Both the position numbers and the translations under genes were made by a program. A DNA stretch of 64,000 nt from the NCBI GenBank assembly GCA_934654755.1, contig CAKUGQ010000003.1, positions 1 to 64,000 of the forward strand. Reading direction: 5' to 3'. The stretch is from an uncultured Oscillospiraceae bacterium. Lineage in GTDB: Bacteria; Bacillota; Clostridia; Oscillospirales; Oscillospiraceae. Positions 52,191 to 59,478 of this stretch are shown piece after piece. Position 1 is the stretch's first letter; the number at the start of each line of letters is the position of its first letter. A model generated the notes under the pieces. That model was given only the letters and a program-made list of their open reading frames with translations, did no database searches and was not told the origin of the DNA.

Positions 52191-52545
52191 GGTTTGTTCC
52201 TTTCCGGCCGATAATATTCGGCCATTCAATGTTGTTAATTCGCATCTTTGCGGCTCCTGTTTTCTTGGTCCGCAGTAAATACGGGTTCATTCTGTCTAAT
52301 GGATTTTCGACCTGAGTCGCAGCACTCCTGATATGTTGTAAGTCATCTTTAGACCATGCTGTTTCCCCAGCTAAAAATGCGACAAGAATCGCTTGTTCGG
52401 AATTATTTATTTCGATTTGCCGTTTGGCGTTGACTTTTCGGCGGATTTGTGTAATACTAGTACTGCTTCATTGTGTCCATCCCAGTGCAATGAGGAAAGG
52501 AGTACGAACCATGACTAACGCTGCAGTCAGAATTGATAGTATTGA
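52191..52545. other. intergenic stretch upstream of the TIR gene
   Basis: About 355 bases. A possible promoter, TTGACT at 52,430 with TAATAC 16 bases later, points toward the TIR gene. No convincing gene. The sequence becomes markedly AT-rich here. Confidence 0.4.
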
Positions 52546-52582
52546 GTTGACACTCCCCCTGATTTATCTGTGGGGAGTGTCA
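52546..52582 (+). repeat. IS605-type right-end hairpin, copy 1
   Basis: ACACTCCCC and GGGGAGTGT arms around CTGATTTATCTGT, then CAA. CCCCCTGATTTATCTGT followed by GGGGAGTGTCAA recurs exactly at 54,441-54,469. Such hairpins ending TCAA are right ends of IS200/IS605 elements. Confidence 0.6.
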
Positions 52583-52610
52583 AATATCTTTCTAAAGGAG
52601 ATTTAGAACA

Positions 52611-53576
52611 ATGAGCGATGCTTTTATAAGTTATCGCCGCGAGGGCGGTTATTTAATGGCTCAGTTACTTCGAAGTTCGTTAAAGGACAAAGGCATCTAC
52701 TGCTATTTGGATTTGGAAGAAGACCATTCAGGTCAGTTCGATGAAAGACTGCTTGATGCAATTAGAGATTCGTCGAACTTTATCCTAATCCTTACAAGAG
52801 GTACATTGGATAGGTGCGTAAACAAAGACGACTGGGTTAGGCGAGAAATAGCAGAAGCTGTTAATTCGAAAAAAAATATTATTCCTGTAATGTATCCAGA
52901 CTTTATTTGGCCCAAAGAATTGAATGAACACTTTCCTGACGAAATTCGAATTCTGGAGAAAAAACAAGGCGTTATTTTAAGACAAGAATATTTACAAGCT
53001 ACAATTGAAAAAATTATGGCTTACATGTCCAATATAAATCACAAAGAACATGATTTTATAAAATCAGGAGCAATTCCGGCTGGGACAACCAAGTTCTTTA
53101 TTTATGGTTTCGAAAATTTGCAGAATGTACAATATGTAGACATGGCTTTTCATGCTGGGGCAAAATGGCGTAGAAATTCCGATAAAGTCAATATTTTGAC
53201 AAGTATTTTTGAGAAAAATATAACGCTTAGAATACTTGTAAATTCTGCAGAAACTGTAGCTTCTGTATGTTCGCATATGTCTCAGCCATTAAAAAAATAT
53301 GTTGGCTTTGACAATTGTGTAGAAGAATGGATTGAGTTGATGAAACTATATCCGGATGTGGTACATGTCCGCATCGCTGATGTGCCGTTATTACATCGCT
53401 TATATATTCTTAGAGGTGAAAATGAGGGCTTTGTAAATGTAAAATATTATACTTACGGTAACTACACGCCCGAAAAGGATTTTAGAATGGCTTTTGACAA
53501 TTCCGGAATGGAGTACAAACTGTATACAGGAGAATTTGATTACATTTGGAACAAAGCAAGTCACAGCCTTTTTTGA
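52611..53576 (+). CDS. TIR-domain protein, candidate phage-defence effector
   Basis: 321 residues. TIR domain at about 1-130: DAFISYRREGGYLMAQLLRS, CYLDLEEDHSGQFDERLLDAI, FILILTRGTLDRC, then DDWVRREIAEAVNSKKNIIPV with the glutamate (RREIAEA) where NADase TIRs keep their catalytic residue. The C-terminal domain (about 150-315) is unassigned: KFFIYGFENLQNVQY, IEKNITLRIL-like FEKNITLRILVNS, VVHVRIADVPLLHRLYILRG. It may sense a ligand or partner. Strongly AT-rich against its neighbours and flanked by two IS605 end repeats, both signs of transfer. RBS AAAGGAG. Confidence 0.82.
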   Translation: MSDAFISYRREGGYLMAQLLRSSLKDKGIYCYLDLEEDHSGQFDERLLDAIRDSSNFILILTRGTLDRCVNKDDWVRREIAEAVNSKKNIIPVMYPDFIWPKELNEHFPDEIRILEKKQGVILRQEYLQATIEKIMAYMSNINHKEHDFIKSGAIPAGTTKFFIYGFENLQNVQYVDMAFHAGAKWRRNSDKVNILTSIFEKNITLRILVNSAETVASVCSHMSQPLKKYVGFDNCVEEWIELMKLYPDVVHVRIADVPLLHRLYILRGENEGFVNVKYYTYGNYTPEKDFRMAFDNSGMEYKLYTGEFDYIWNKASHSLF

Positions 53577-53935
53577 ACACAAGTGAAACATGGCTTCCAG
53601 GAAAATATATACGCAATTTCACATAAACCTGAGAAAAGACATTCCAACAACATATACAGCCTGCTTTGTTTTCCTCCGAGGCATCTCTGCCTCGGAGGTT
53701 TTCTCTTTCTGACCACAGGTTTATATTCCTGCACCGTCTTTGCAGGTTTTCTTCCGCGAAACTTCGGCGCGCCCTTGGCGGCTTTTCTGCGCTGCCGTTT
53801 CAGCAGATTGTGAACCGGACGGTCTCCCTCCAATCCCAGTTCCACTTCTATCTCTCTGTGCCTCATTCCTGACTCCAGCATCTTTTCTACGGTCGGCAGT
53901 AAAACCTGCATCTTCGTGTATCTTCGCTTGCTCAT
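53561..53935 (-). pseudogene. IS3-type transposase orfA-like fragment
   Basis: The first about 70 codons (SKRRYTKMQVLLPTVEKMLE, then RHREIEVELGLEGDRPVHNL, then KRQRRKAAKGAPKFRGRKPA) form a helix-turn-helix of the kind seen at the start of IS3-family OrfA. The remaining residues are not family-like, the reading overlaps the TIR gene end, and no OrfB follows. A truncated insertion-sequence remnant. Confidence 0.55.
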
Positions 53936-53937
53936 AA

Positions 53938-53985
53938 TGAATCCCCCCTGATGTTTTTATTATCCTACATCAGGGGGGATTTTGT
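53938..53985 (+). terminator. long hairpin at the edge of the IS fragment
   Basis: AATCCCCCCTGATGT pairs with ACATCAGGGGGGATT, followed by TTGTC. It could be the insertion-sequence end or a terminator. The stretch 53,986-54,224 has no gene I can support. Confidence 0.6.
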
Positions 53986-54224
53986 CTATTGTCTTATTTT
54001 ACTGGTTCCGTTCACTGCTCAAAGCAGAACAATGACGGGACTTGTTTTTTTAATTGATAGCCTGTTTTTGGATTGGGGTTCCTCTCCTGAACCCGGTGGC
54101 GGTACACACAAGTTTCGCGACGAGTGCGCCATAATGGATGCGACAGGGGTATTCAATCGTGGAGCGACAGTTTTTTAATTTTAATGAGAAAAGAATACCG
54201 ATCAAAAACCATATATAGCAGGAG

Positions 54225-54471
54225 GGTTATCAAGCGCGCCGTAAAACCCCTCGCTTTAGCCATGGGGATATAAGGCGAACAATTCGCACTTTGTCACCGC
54301 CGTCAACATCCTCCGTGAAGGAATACGGCTGATGGCATGACATAATCATAACGGTAGGGTGGGACACACCCAAACCTAACGCTTGCGGAGACTACGTAAG
54401 ACCCGCCTATTTGGTGGGCAACAGTCGCTGAACCCAAAATCCCCCTGATTTATCTGTGGGGAGTGTCAAGT
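54225..54471 (+). pseudogene. tnpB: IS605 relic: tnpB 3' end with omega-RNA-like right end
   Basis: Codons for AVNILREGIRLMA and a TGA (about 54,300-54,341) match the C-terminus of TnpB, the RNA-guided nuclease of IS605/IS607 elements. The 130 bases after it, up to GGGGAGTGTCAA at 54,469, contain several nested hairpins (GGTAGGGTGGG region, GACCCGCC/GGTGGGC) and the end stem, as in the omega RNA encoded at tnpB right ends. The upstream body of tnpB is gone. Confidence 0.6.
54441..54471 (+). repeat. IS605-type right-end hairpin, copy 2
   Basis: Same 29-base CCCCCTGATTTATCTGT plus GGGGAGTGTCAA sequence as at 52,553. Together the two copies bracket the TIR gene and the IS3-like fragment. Confidence 0.65.
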
Positions 54472-54475
54472 TGTA

Positions 54476-54503
54476 ATAGTGGACTTGCCGCTTTTCATAT
54501 AGT
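54476..54503 (+). promoter_or_regulatory. candidate sigma-E-type promoter of the recombinase unit
   Basis: ATA (54,476-54,478), 17-base spacer, CATATAGT (54,496-54,503). This fits ATA-N16-18-CATANNNT, the mother-cell sigma-E pattern; the Bacillus skin recombinase gene spoIVCA is under sigma-E. The motif has few fixed bases and could arise by chance. Confidence 0.4.
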
Positions 54504-54535
54504 GTAACAGTCGCCTTTTTGAAAGGGGGATTCTT

Positions 54536-54700
54536 ATGAAGCAAAGCAATAAATCTAAAATTGGTGATGAAAAAGGAATTTGCGTCAGTGTTTTCAAAAG
54601 CGGCGAGAACACAACGAGCAAAGAAGAATATACAAAGAAGTGGATTGAGCTTATCAATCGAATTGAAAAAAGCAAAAGGTTAAACTTTTGCGACACCTGA
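54536..54700 (+). CDS. 54-residue protein upstream of the recombinase
   Basis: ATG 54,536 behind GAAAGGGGG. KQSNKSKIGDEKGICVSVF, then TSKEEYTKKWIELINRIEKS. Short frames of this type precede serine recombinases in other Clostridial elements as far as I recall. Possible roles are recombination-directionality factor or coupling ORF; neither is shown. Ends 63 bp before the recombinase. Confidence 0.6.
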   Translation: MKQSNKSKIGDEKGICVSVFKSGENTTSKEEYTKKWIELINRIEKSKRLNFCDT

Positions 54701-54763
54701 TGACAAGTTGATTTTTTATGGTAGAATATATCCCATAAGGAACAGCTTGCCCTTTCTTTATCA

Positions 54764-56329
54764 ATGAAAGTAGCTATTTATTGCCGCTTATCCGAAGAGG
54801 ACAGAAACAAGCAATTTGAAACCGACGACAGTAACAGCATACAGAACCAAAAAGCAATGCTGCTGCAGTACGCAATGGAACAGGGGTGGGAGCTTTACAA
54901 CATTTACAGCGACGACGACTATACAGGGTCTGACAGACGTCGCCCTGAATTCAACCGTCTGCTGCATGACGCAGAACAGCGGAGATTTGATATTATCCTC
55001 TGCAAGACGCAATCGCGCTTTACGCGCGAGCTTGAACTCGTTGAGAAGTACATACACGGCTTGTTCCCGATTTGGGGTATTCGCTTTATCAGCATTGTTG
55101 ACAACGCCGATACCGCTAACAAAGGGAACAAAAAGTCACGACAGATCAATGGGCTTGTCAACGAATGGTACCTTGAGGATATGTCGGACAACATCCGAAG
55201 CGTTCTGACAAACAGACGAGAGAACGGTTTTCACATCGGCGCATTTGCCTTGTACGGGTACAAAAAGGATCCCGACCAAAAGGGGCATTTGATTATCGAC
55301 GAGGAAGCTGCCGCCGTCGTGCGTGAGGTATTCACCTTATTTTCGCAAGGTTACGGCAAAACCGCAATCGCCCGTATGCTCAATGACAGGGGCATACCCA
55401 ATCCAACCGAATACAAACGTCAGCAAGGCTTACGTTACAAGCAGCCGACCATGAAAAACAGCACCCTTTGGAAATACTTTGCGATTTCCGATATGCTGAT
55501 TAACGAAATCTACATCGGCAATATGGTACAGGGGAAATACGGCAGTGTTTCTTATAAGACCAAGCAGAACAAGCCGCGCCCGAAAAGTGAATGGTACATT
55601 GTCGAGGGGACGCACGAACCGATCATTGACCGCGAGCTGTGGAACAGAGTGCAGAAAATGATTGCGGAACATGCCAAGCCGTTTGACGTTGGTACAATCG
55701 GACTGTTCGCACGAAAAGTCCGCTGTGCAAACTGCGGGTATATCATGCGTTCATCCAAATCGTCGCCCGATCACGGTGGAAAGCATTTTCTGCAATGCTC
55801 CAACCGCCATGTGGCAAAAGACGCTTGCGAGGGCGCATTTATCTCGGTTGACCGATTGGAGCGGATGGTAATTGCCGAACTGAACAGACTATCCGCAGAG
55901 TATCTGGACAAGGACGAGTTGGAGCAGAACATTGAGTTTTGCGACAACTTACAGTCACAGAAAAAACGCATACTCTCCAATCTTGCGGCATACCGCAAAA
56001 AAATCGAGGAATATGCGAAAGGTATCAGGGAGCTTTACATGGATAAGGTAAAGGGGCTGATAACCGAGAGTGATTTTGTGGAGCTGTCGAAAGACTTTAC
56101 CGTGCAAAAAGAACGTCTTGAACGTGTATGCTCGGACGGAGAAAAGCAGTTAGCCGAAATCGACGAAAAAATCGCGGTCGGAGACAACCGCCGTGAACTG
56201 ATCGAACAATACACAAATCTGGAACATCTGAACCGTGAAATCGTGGAAACGCTGATTGATTATATATCAGTCGGCAAGAGAATCCCCGGAACACGGAATG
56301 TTCCCATCGAAATTCACTGGAATTTCTGA
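54764..56329 (+). CDS. large serine recombinase
   Basis: 521 residues. Resolvase-type catalytic domain (about 1-150): AIYCRLSEED with nucleophile Ser, a DDDYTGSDRRRPEFNRLL segment, and the arginines in QSRFTRELELVEKYI. Recombinase domain (about 160-290): GYKKDPDQKGHLIIDEEAAAV, then GKTAIARMLNDRGIPNP. Zinc ribbon at about 320-360 (RCANCGYIM … LQCSN…C). C-terminal coiled-coil (about 375-500). All parts intact. It ends 29 bp from the attR crossover, as skin and SPbeta recombinases sit at their element ends. The start codon lacks a Shine-Dalgarno, so translation may be limited or coupled. Confidence 0.95.
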   Translation: MKVAIYCRLSEEDRNKQFETDDSNSIQNQKAMLLQYAMEQGWELYNIYSDDDYTGSDRRRPEFNRLLHDAEQRRFDIILCKTQSRFTRELELVEKYIHGLFPIWGIRFISIVDNADTANKGNKKSRQINGLVNEWYLEDMSDNIRSVLTNRRENGFHIGAFALYGYKKDPDQKGHLIIDEEAAAVVREVFTLFSQGYGKTAIARMLNDRGIPNPTEYKRQQGLRYKQPTMKNSTLWKYFAISDMLINEIYIGNMVQGKYGSVSYKTKQNKPRPKSEWYIVEGTHEPIIDRELWNRVQKMIAEHAKPFDVGTIGLFARKVRCANCGYIMRSSKSSPDHGGKHFLQCSNRHVAKDACEGAFISVDRLERMVIAELNRLSAEYLDKDELEQNIEFCDNLQSQKKRILSNLAAYRKKIEEYAKGIRELYMDKVKGLITESDFVELSKDFTVQKERLERVCSDGEKQLAEIDEKIAVGDNRRELIEQYTNLEHLNREIVETLIDYISVGKRIPGTRNVPIEIHWNF

Positions 56330-56334
56330 AAAGT

Positions 56335-56362
56335 TTGTTCTTATATGATTGCCCCAGAGCAA
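56335..56362. other. attR: right recombination site
   Basis: The element arm TTGTTCTT (56,335-56,342), 14 bases ATATGATTGCCCCA, crossover GA at 56,357-56,358, then cotJC GCAAAAGG. The 8-base arm is the exact inverted repeat of AAGAACAA in attL at the same 14-base distance. Confidence 0.8.
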
Positions 56363-56548
56363 AAGGCGCGTGTGACCTACGACAACATTCTGCGGCTGTC
56401 GGACGATCCCGATGTAAACAATGTGATCAAATTCCTGCGGGCACGTGAGGTCGTTCATTTCCAGCGCTTTGGTGAGGCACTGGAGCGTGTACGCCAGCGG
56501 CTTGATGAAAAGAACGTCTATTATATGAATCCGGCTATCGATAACTGA
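56359..56548 (+). CDS. cotJC: CotJC, C-terminal part
   Basis: Codons from the third base of GAG onward: EQKARVTYDNILRLSDDPDV, then FLRAREVVHFQRFGEALERV, ending YYMNPAIDN. This carries the last metal-ligand helix of the catalase-like fold (REVVHFQRF, compare REREIVHSQRF in Bacillus CotJC). An ATG at 56,345 opens the frame locally but has no Shine-Dalgarno. Without excision it has no sensible start. A strong hairpin follows. Confidence 0.93.
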
Positions 56549-56557
56549 GAAACGCAC

Positions 56558-56586
56558 AGGCCCCTGCCGCATGGGCAGGGGCCTAA
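56558..56586 (+). terminator. hairpin after cotJC
   Basis: AGGCCCCTGCC and GGCAGGGGCCT arms around GCAT. No T-run, so termination may be weak. Confidence 0.55.
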
Positions 56587-56633
56587 AGGGGCAGAATCCG
56601 AAATACCGGGAGGCGGGGGAGGGGGCGCCTTGC

Positions 56634-57695
56634 CTACTGCTCCACCCTCGGTTCGGTCGGCTGCGGGGGAAGCTCGGCGGGACAGACTGCTGCTTTTTTC
56701 TTTTTGCGGCGGCGGATCAGCACAATGCAGCCGACAGCCAACGTGACAACGACTACGCCCGTGACCACACTGCGAACAATGCGCTGCTGCTTCGTTGCGA
56801 CGGATGGACGAAGAATGGGGTAGCGAAGCAGCCACGGCAGATAGGGAGAATCGACATCATACTGCACGACATCCCAGACGTATTCGCCGCGCCGCTCCTC
56901 GGGGAGGCTTTCCAGCAGCTTTTGATATTTAATAAGATCTTCCGCAGGAACCAGAAGCCCGTTTTCGACAAAATACCGGGAATCCTCATCCGCCTCATAG
57001 CCGGGGTTCACTTCAGGCCGCAAATGCCTACCCGGCAGGCCGAAAGCAAGATAAACGAAGTCGCCTTTGTCTGTAACAAGATAAATTGCAAAATCGAGGC
57101 CGAAGGGAGGACCCAAGCCGTAGTATATTCTTCCGATACCGGGGCCGCCGAGATCGCAATTTGCGATGAAATACGCTTTGCGGATGCTGCAATTCAATGT
57201 CTTTTCGACAAATCCGTTCCCGTTGAAAAACTGTTCTTTTTCTTTGAGAAAGTTCACCAGTGACCAACTGGACCATACACATTCGTCCGAACTGGCTTCG
57301 CGAAAGCCGTCTTCGGTTTTTACGTATTCGTATGGCATCGTGGAAATATAGGTTTCTCCGCCCCGTGGAAAATTCTCTGGATATACCTCCTCGGTTTGGT
57401 ATATGACGAGATAGACTGTATCGCATTGCTCTGCCAATAGCTCCTCAAGCGAGCTGTACTCTGCGAAAAGTCGCTCCTGCGGAGCGTCAAAGCCGCGATA
57501 GGGGTAGGAGAAGACGCGGAATACCTCGGCATTGACGCATTCCTTCTGTTCTATGGACAACAACGCCTCTACGGTCTGTTCATCCACATCGCGAGAGTCG
57601 GGAACCCGGTTCGTCCGGGCATCGAAGAATGTGCAGCCGTTTGCAGCGAGCAATACAACCAACAGCAGCAGAAGCAATCGAATTGATTTTTTCAT
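56634..57695 (-). CDS. membrane lipoprotein-like protein with C-terminal anchor, unknown function
   Basis: 353 residues. Signal peptide with a possible lipobox (AANGC, about 17-21), an extracellular body including DFAIYLVTDKGDFVYLAFG, and a C-terminal membrane helix (about 307-325, SVVTGVVVVTLAVGCIVLI) with RRRKKKK on the inner side. Paralogue of the interrupted gene at 57,768-58,727: both share the YLVTD-x-GDFV core and the membrane-plus-lysine tail. No enzymatic signature. Confidence 0.7.
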   Translation of the reverse strand: MKKSIRLLLLLLVVLLAANGCTFFDARTNRVPDSRDVDEQTVEALLSIEQKECVNAEVFRVFSYPYRGFDAPQERLFAEYSSLEELLAEQCDTVYLVIYQTEEVYPENFPRGGETYISTMPYEYVKTEDGFREASSDECVWSSWSLVNFLKEKEQFFNGNGFVEKTLNCSIRKAYFIANCDLGGPGIGRIYYGLGPPFGLDFAIYLVTDKGDFVYLAFGLPGRHLRPEVNPGYEADEDSRYFVENGLLVPAEDLIKYQKLLESLPEERRGEYVWDVVQYDVDSPYLPWLLRYPILRPSVATKQQRIVRSVVTGVVVVTLAVGCIVLIRRRKKKKAAVCPAELPPQPTEPRVEQ

Positions 57696-57767
57696 GAAGG
57701 TTCCTTCTTTTTGTCTGTGAAAAACGACAGCCTCCCGTTTCTCGCCGGGCGGGGGAGAGCAGTGAAT

Positions 57768-58727
57768 TTACATTTCTTTATCCGCCGCTTTTTTCTTTTT
57801 GTACAGAAGGATCAGAATTGCGGCTGCAGGGATCGAAGCAATCAGCAAAATGCGCGCAGCAGAGACGAGCGTAAGCCCGAATGCCTCCTGCTTTTTGTGC
57901 GATTGGATAACGTCCATCAGTTTGGGATTCGTGATATCATAGACGGATAATTCCTCGTTGTTTTGCTGTCCGAGCTTGGAGGAAACAAACGACTAGGTGG
58001 GAGGTTCGTCATCGGCAGACAAGCCGATCAGCACCGTTTCTCCGTCGGGGTAACGGGTGCGCCATTTTATGTATTCATTTTCTTCGAGACGCGCTTTCTC
58101 GACCAGAAGGGAAACGGGTAACAGCCGGAAGCTGGCATTTACCGGGCTGCTGCCGTCGTAATCAAAATGGTCGAAGCACGTGCCCAACACGAAATCGCCC
58201 CGGTCGGTAACGAGGTAGTAGCCGAGGTTGGCGCAACAGCCTGCGGCTAATGCACAGTCTTTGAATAGGATTGTCCGCTGTATGCCCAACTGTGGGAATC
58301 TTTCCTGTATACTTTCAAGGCTTGGGAACGCTTGCAGGAGCACGGAATAGTAGGCGTAGGGAATTCCGGTGTAGAGCTGATCCGGATTGCCGAGCTGCAG
58401 ATAAAGACCGTGGGAAGTCCAATCGGAGCCGTTGCCGACGACGTAGTAGGCAATTTCCGGGCTGTCCGGCGCGAGAGAATCCACATATTGCGTAATGTTT
58501 TCTTCCTTCTCAATCAGCGCAGAGAGGCGTGTTACCACTATTTTATAGTAACTGAGGGATTCCTGCGGATCAAGGTCGTACTTTTTGCAAAGTGTCCTGC
58601 GTACTTCCTGCGGAAGCTCCGAGTCGGACACCAATGGCTCCGACAGCGCAAAACATGGAGCGCAGAGGGCAAAAATGAAGCTTGTCAACAAAGCAGCTAT
58701 TAAAACCCGGCTAGAATGTAAATGCAT
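57768..58727 (-). pseudogene. paralogous membrane protein gene with in-frame TAG
   Basis: From ATG 58,727 (GGAGG eight bases upstream; ATG 58,757 is also open) a secreted protein runs to TAG at 57,993-57,995. The same frame then continues 74 codons: SSKLGQQNNEELSVYDITNP, a membrane helix (LLIASIPAAAILILLY) and KKKKAADKEM, ending at TAA 57,768. The tail is homologous in layout to the paralogue's membrane anchor, so the TAG splits one gene. As written, the upstream product (about 244 residues, ending DDEPPT) would be secreted but not anchored. Confidence 0.72.
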
Positions 58728-58779
58728 TTTTCGATTCCTCCAGGAAATGACGGACACGACGTTTTGTCTTTTCTTTCAT
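58711..58779 (-). CDS. 22-residue upstream ORF overlapping the start of the split gene
   Basis: ATG 58,779 with AAGGAAGGAG at good spacing; KEKTKRRVRHFLEESKNAFTF and TAG. Its stop lies inside the next gene's start region, so it may act as a coupling leader, or be a frameshifted original N-terminus. 58,780-59,100 shows nothing else. Confidence 0.4.
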   Translation of the reverse strand: MKEKTKRRVRHFLEESKNAFTF

Positions 58780-59124
58780 AATGTTACTCCTTCCTTTTTT
58801 ACAATTATGTCTCATTTTCTTCCGGGCGTTGTTTCGAATTACACCTCCTTTGAAAAAAACCAAAGCACGGGGGCGCGAGCGTTGAGCAGGGCGGCGTACT
58901 TCGGTCTAAGGTCAGTATATCATAGTTTTTACGATGTCAAGCATATGGACGATGAAAAAAAAGATATATTTTGAAAAAATGCTACAAGGAAGCGAATAGA
59001 CCTTCACGAAAGAATCCTCGCGGTGCTGTTTCGTGCGGCGAAGGAAACCGCAAGGATTTCCCTGCACTTTTTTTGAATGGGGGATTGACAAATTCTTCCG
59101 TTCGTGCTATTTTAAGCGGTAGAA

Positions 59125-59330
59125 AGTGAATAAGTGTTTCGGTTCCTGTCGGGTGGTCAAAGCGCGGCGGGAGAATAGAGAATCGTGTGAGAATCACGAG
59201 CGGTACCGCCACTGTAGGCGCGGAGACCGCCGCTTTGGCGAAAGCCGGTCATTGGAAGCTTTTCCGAGAAGGCCTGCGGCGGGTCGATGATGTGCGAGCC
59301 AGGAGAACTGCCGGAATGCTTCGGAGCGTC
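59125..59330 (+). ncRNA. cobalamin riboswitch
   Basis: Conserved blocks in order: GGTTCCTGTCGGG, GTGTGAGAATCAC, then GCGGTACCGCCACTGT (the CCCGCCACTG box region), GAGACCGCC, GGAAGCTTTTCCGAGAAGGCC, and the 3' signature GAGCCAGGAGAACTGCC near 59,304. It senses adenosyl- or related cobalamin. A strong terminator follows, so control is transcriptional. The regulated gene begins with a transcobalamin-like domain. Confidence 0.9.
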
Positions 59331-59379
59331 GGAGGTCTGCCAAGTACGGATCTCGGGCGCCGCTTGTCGCGGGAATACG

Positions 59380-59416
59380 GCCGCGGCGGCTCATTTTGAG
59401 CCGCCGCGGCTTTTTC
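59380..59416 (+). terminator. riboswitch-controlled terminator
   Basis: GCCGCGGCGGCTCA and TGAGCCGCCGCGGC arms around TTT, then TTTTTCTTT, between the riboswitch and the gene start. Confidence 0.92.
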
Positions 59417-59478
59417 TTTGCGGTGGGGCGGGCGCGCGTCCCGGCTTTCAAAACAAATATAAACGGAGGAAGAAAACC

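Larger units (their letters stand above)
39128..56358. mobile_element. 17.2-kb skin-like intervening element within cotJC
   Basis: Inserted in cotJC between GA (39,126-39,127) and its second copy (56,357-56,358); 17,231 bp. It carries its own large serine recombinase oriented toward and ending 29 bp from the right edge. Precise excision at GA restores cotJC. Cargo in order: frameshifted DUF4160/DUF2442 pair, NlpC/P60 fragment, ArsR-type regulator, giant SLH subtilisin, SleB fragment, phage zinc-ribbon genes, ssb, TIR protein, IS3-like orfA, IS605/TnpB relic, 54-residue ORF, recombinase. Compare the sigK skin element and SPbeta in spsM of Bacillus subtilis, where serine recombinases rebuild a sporulation gene in the mother cell. 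Confidence 0.9.

Noticed and set aside
56345..56548. The CotJC tail as an independent 67-residue gene
   Set aside because: No Shine-Dalgarno before ATG 56,345, and the first two codons belong to the element arm. The sequence is the exact continuation of cotJC.
57993..57995. Pyrrolysine insertion at the in-frame TAG
   Set aside because: No pyl genes or methylamine methyltransferase context in the window. A plain nonsense change is simpler.
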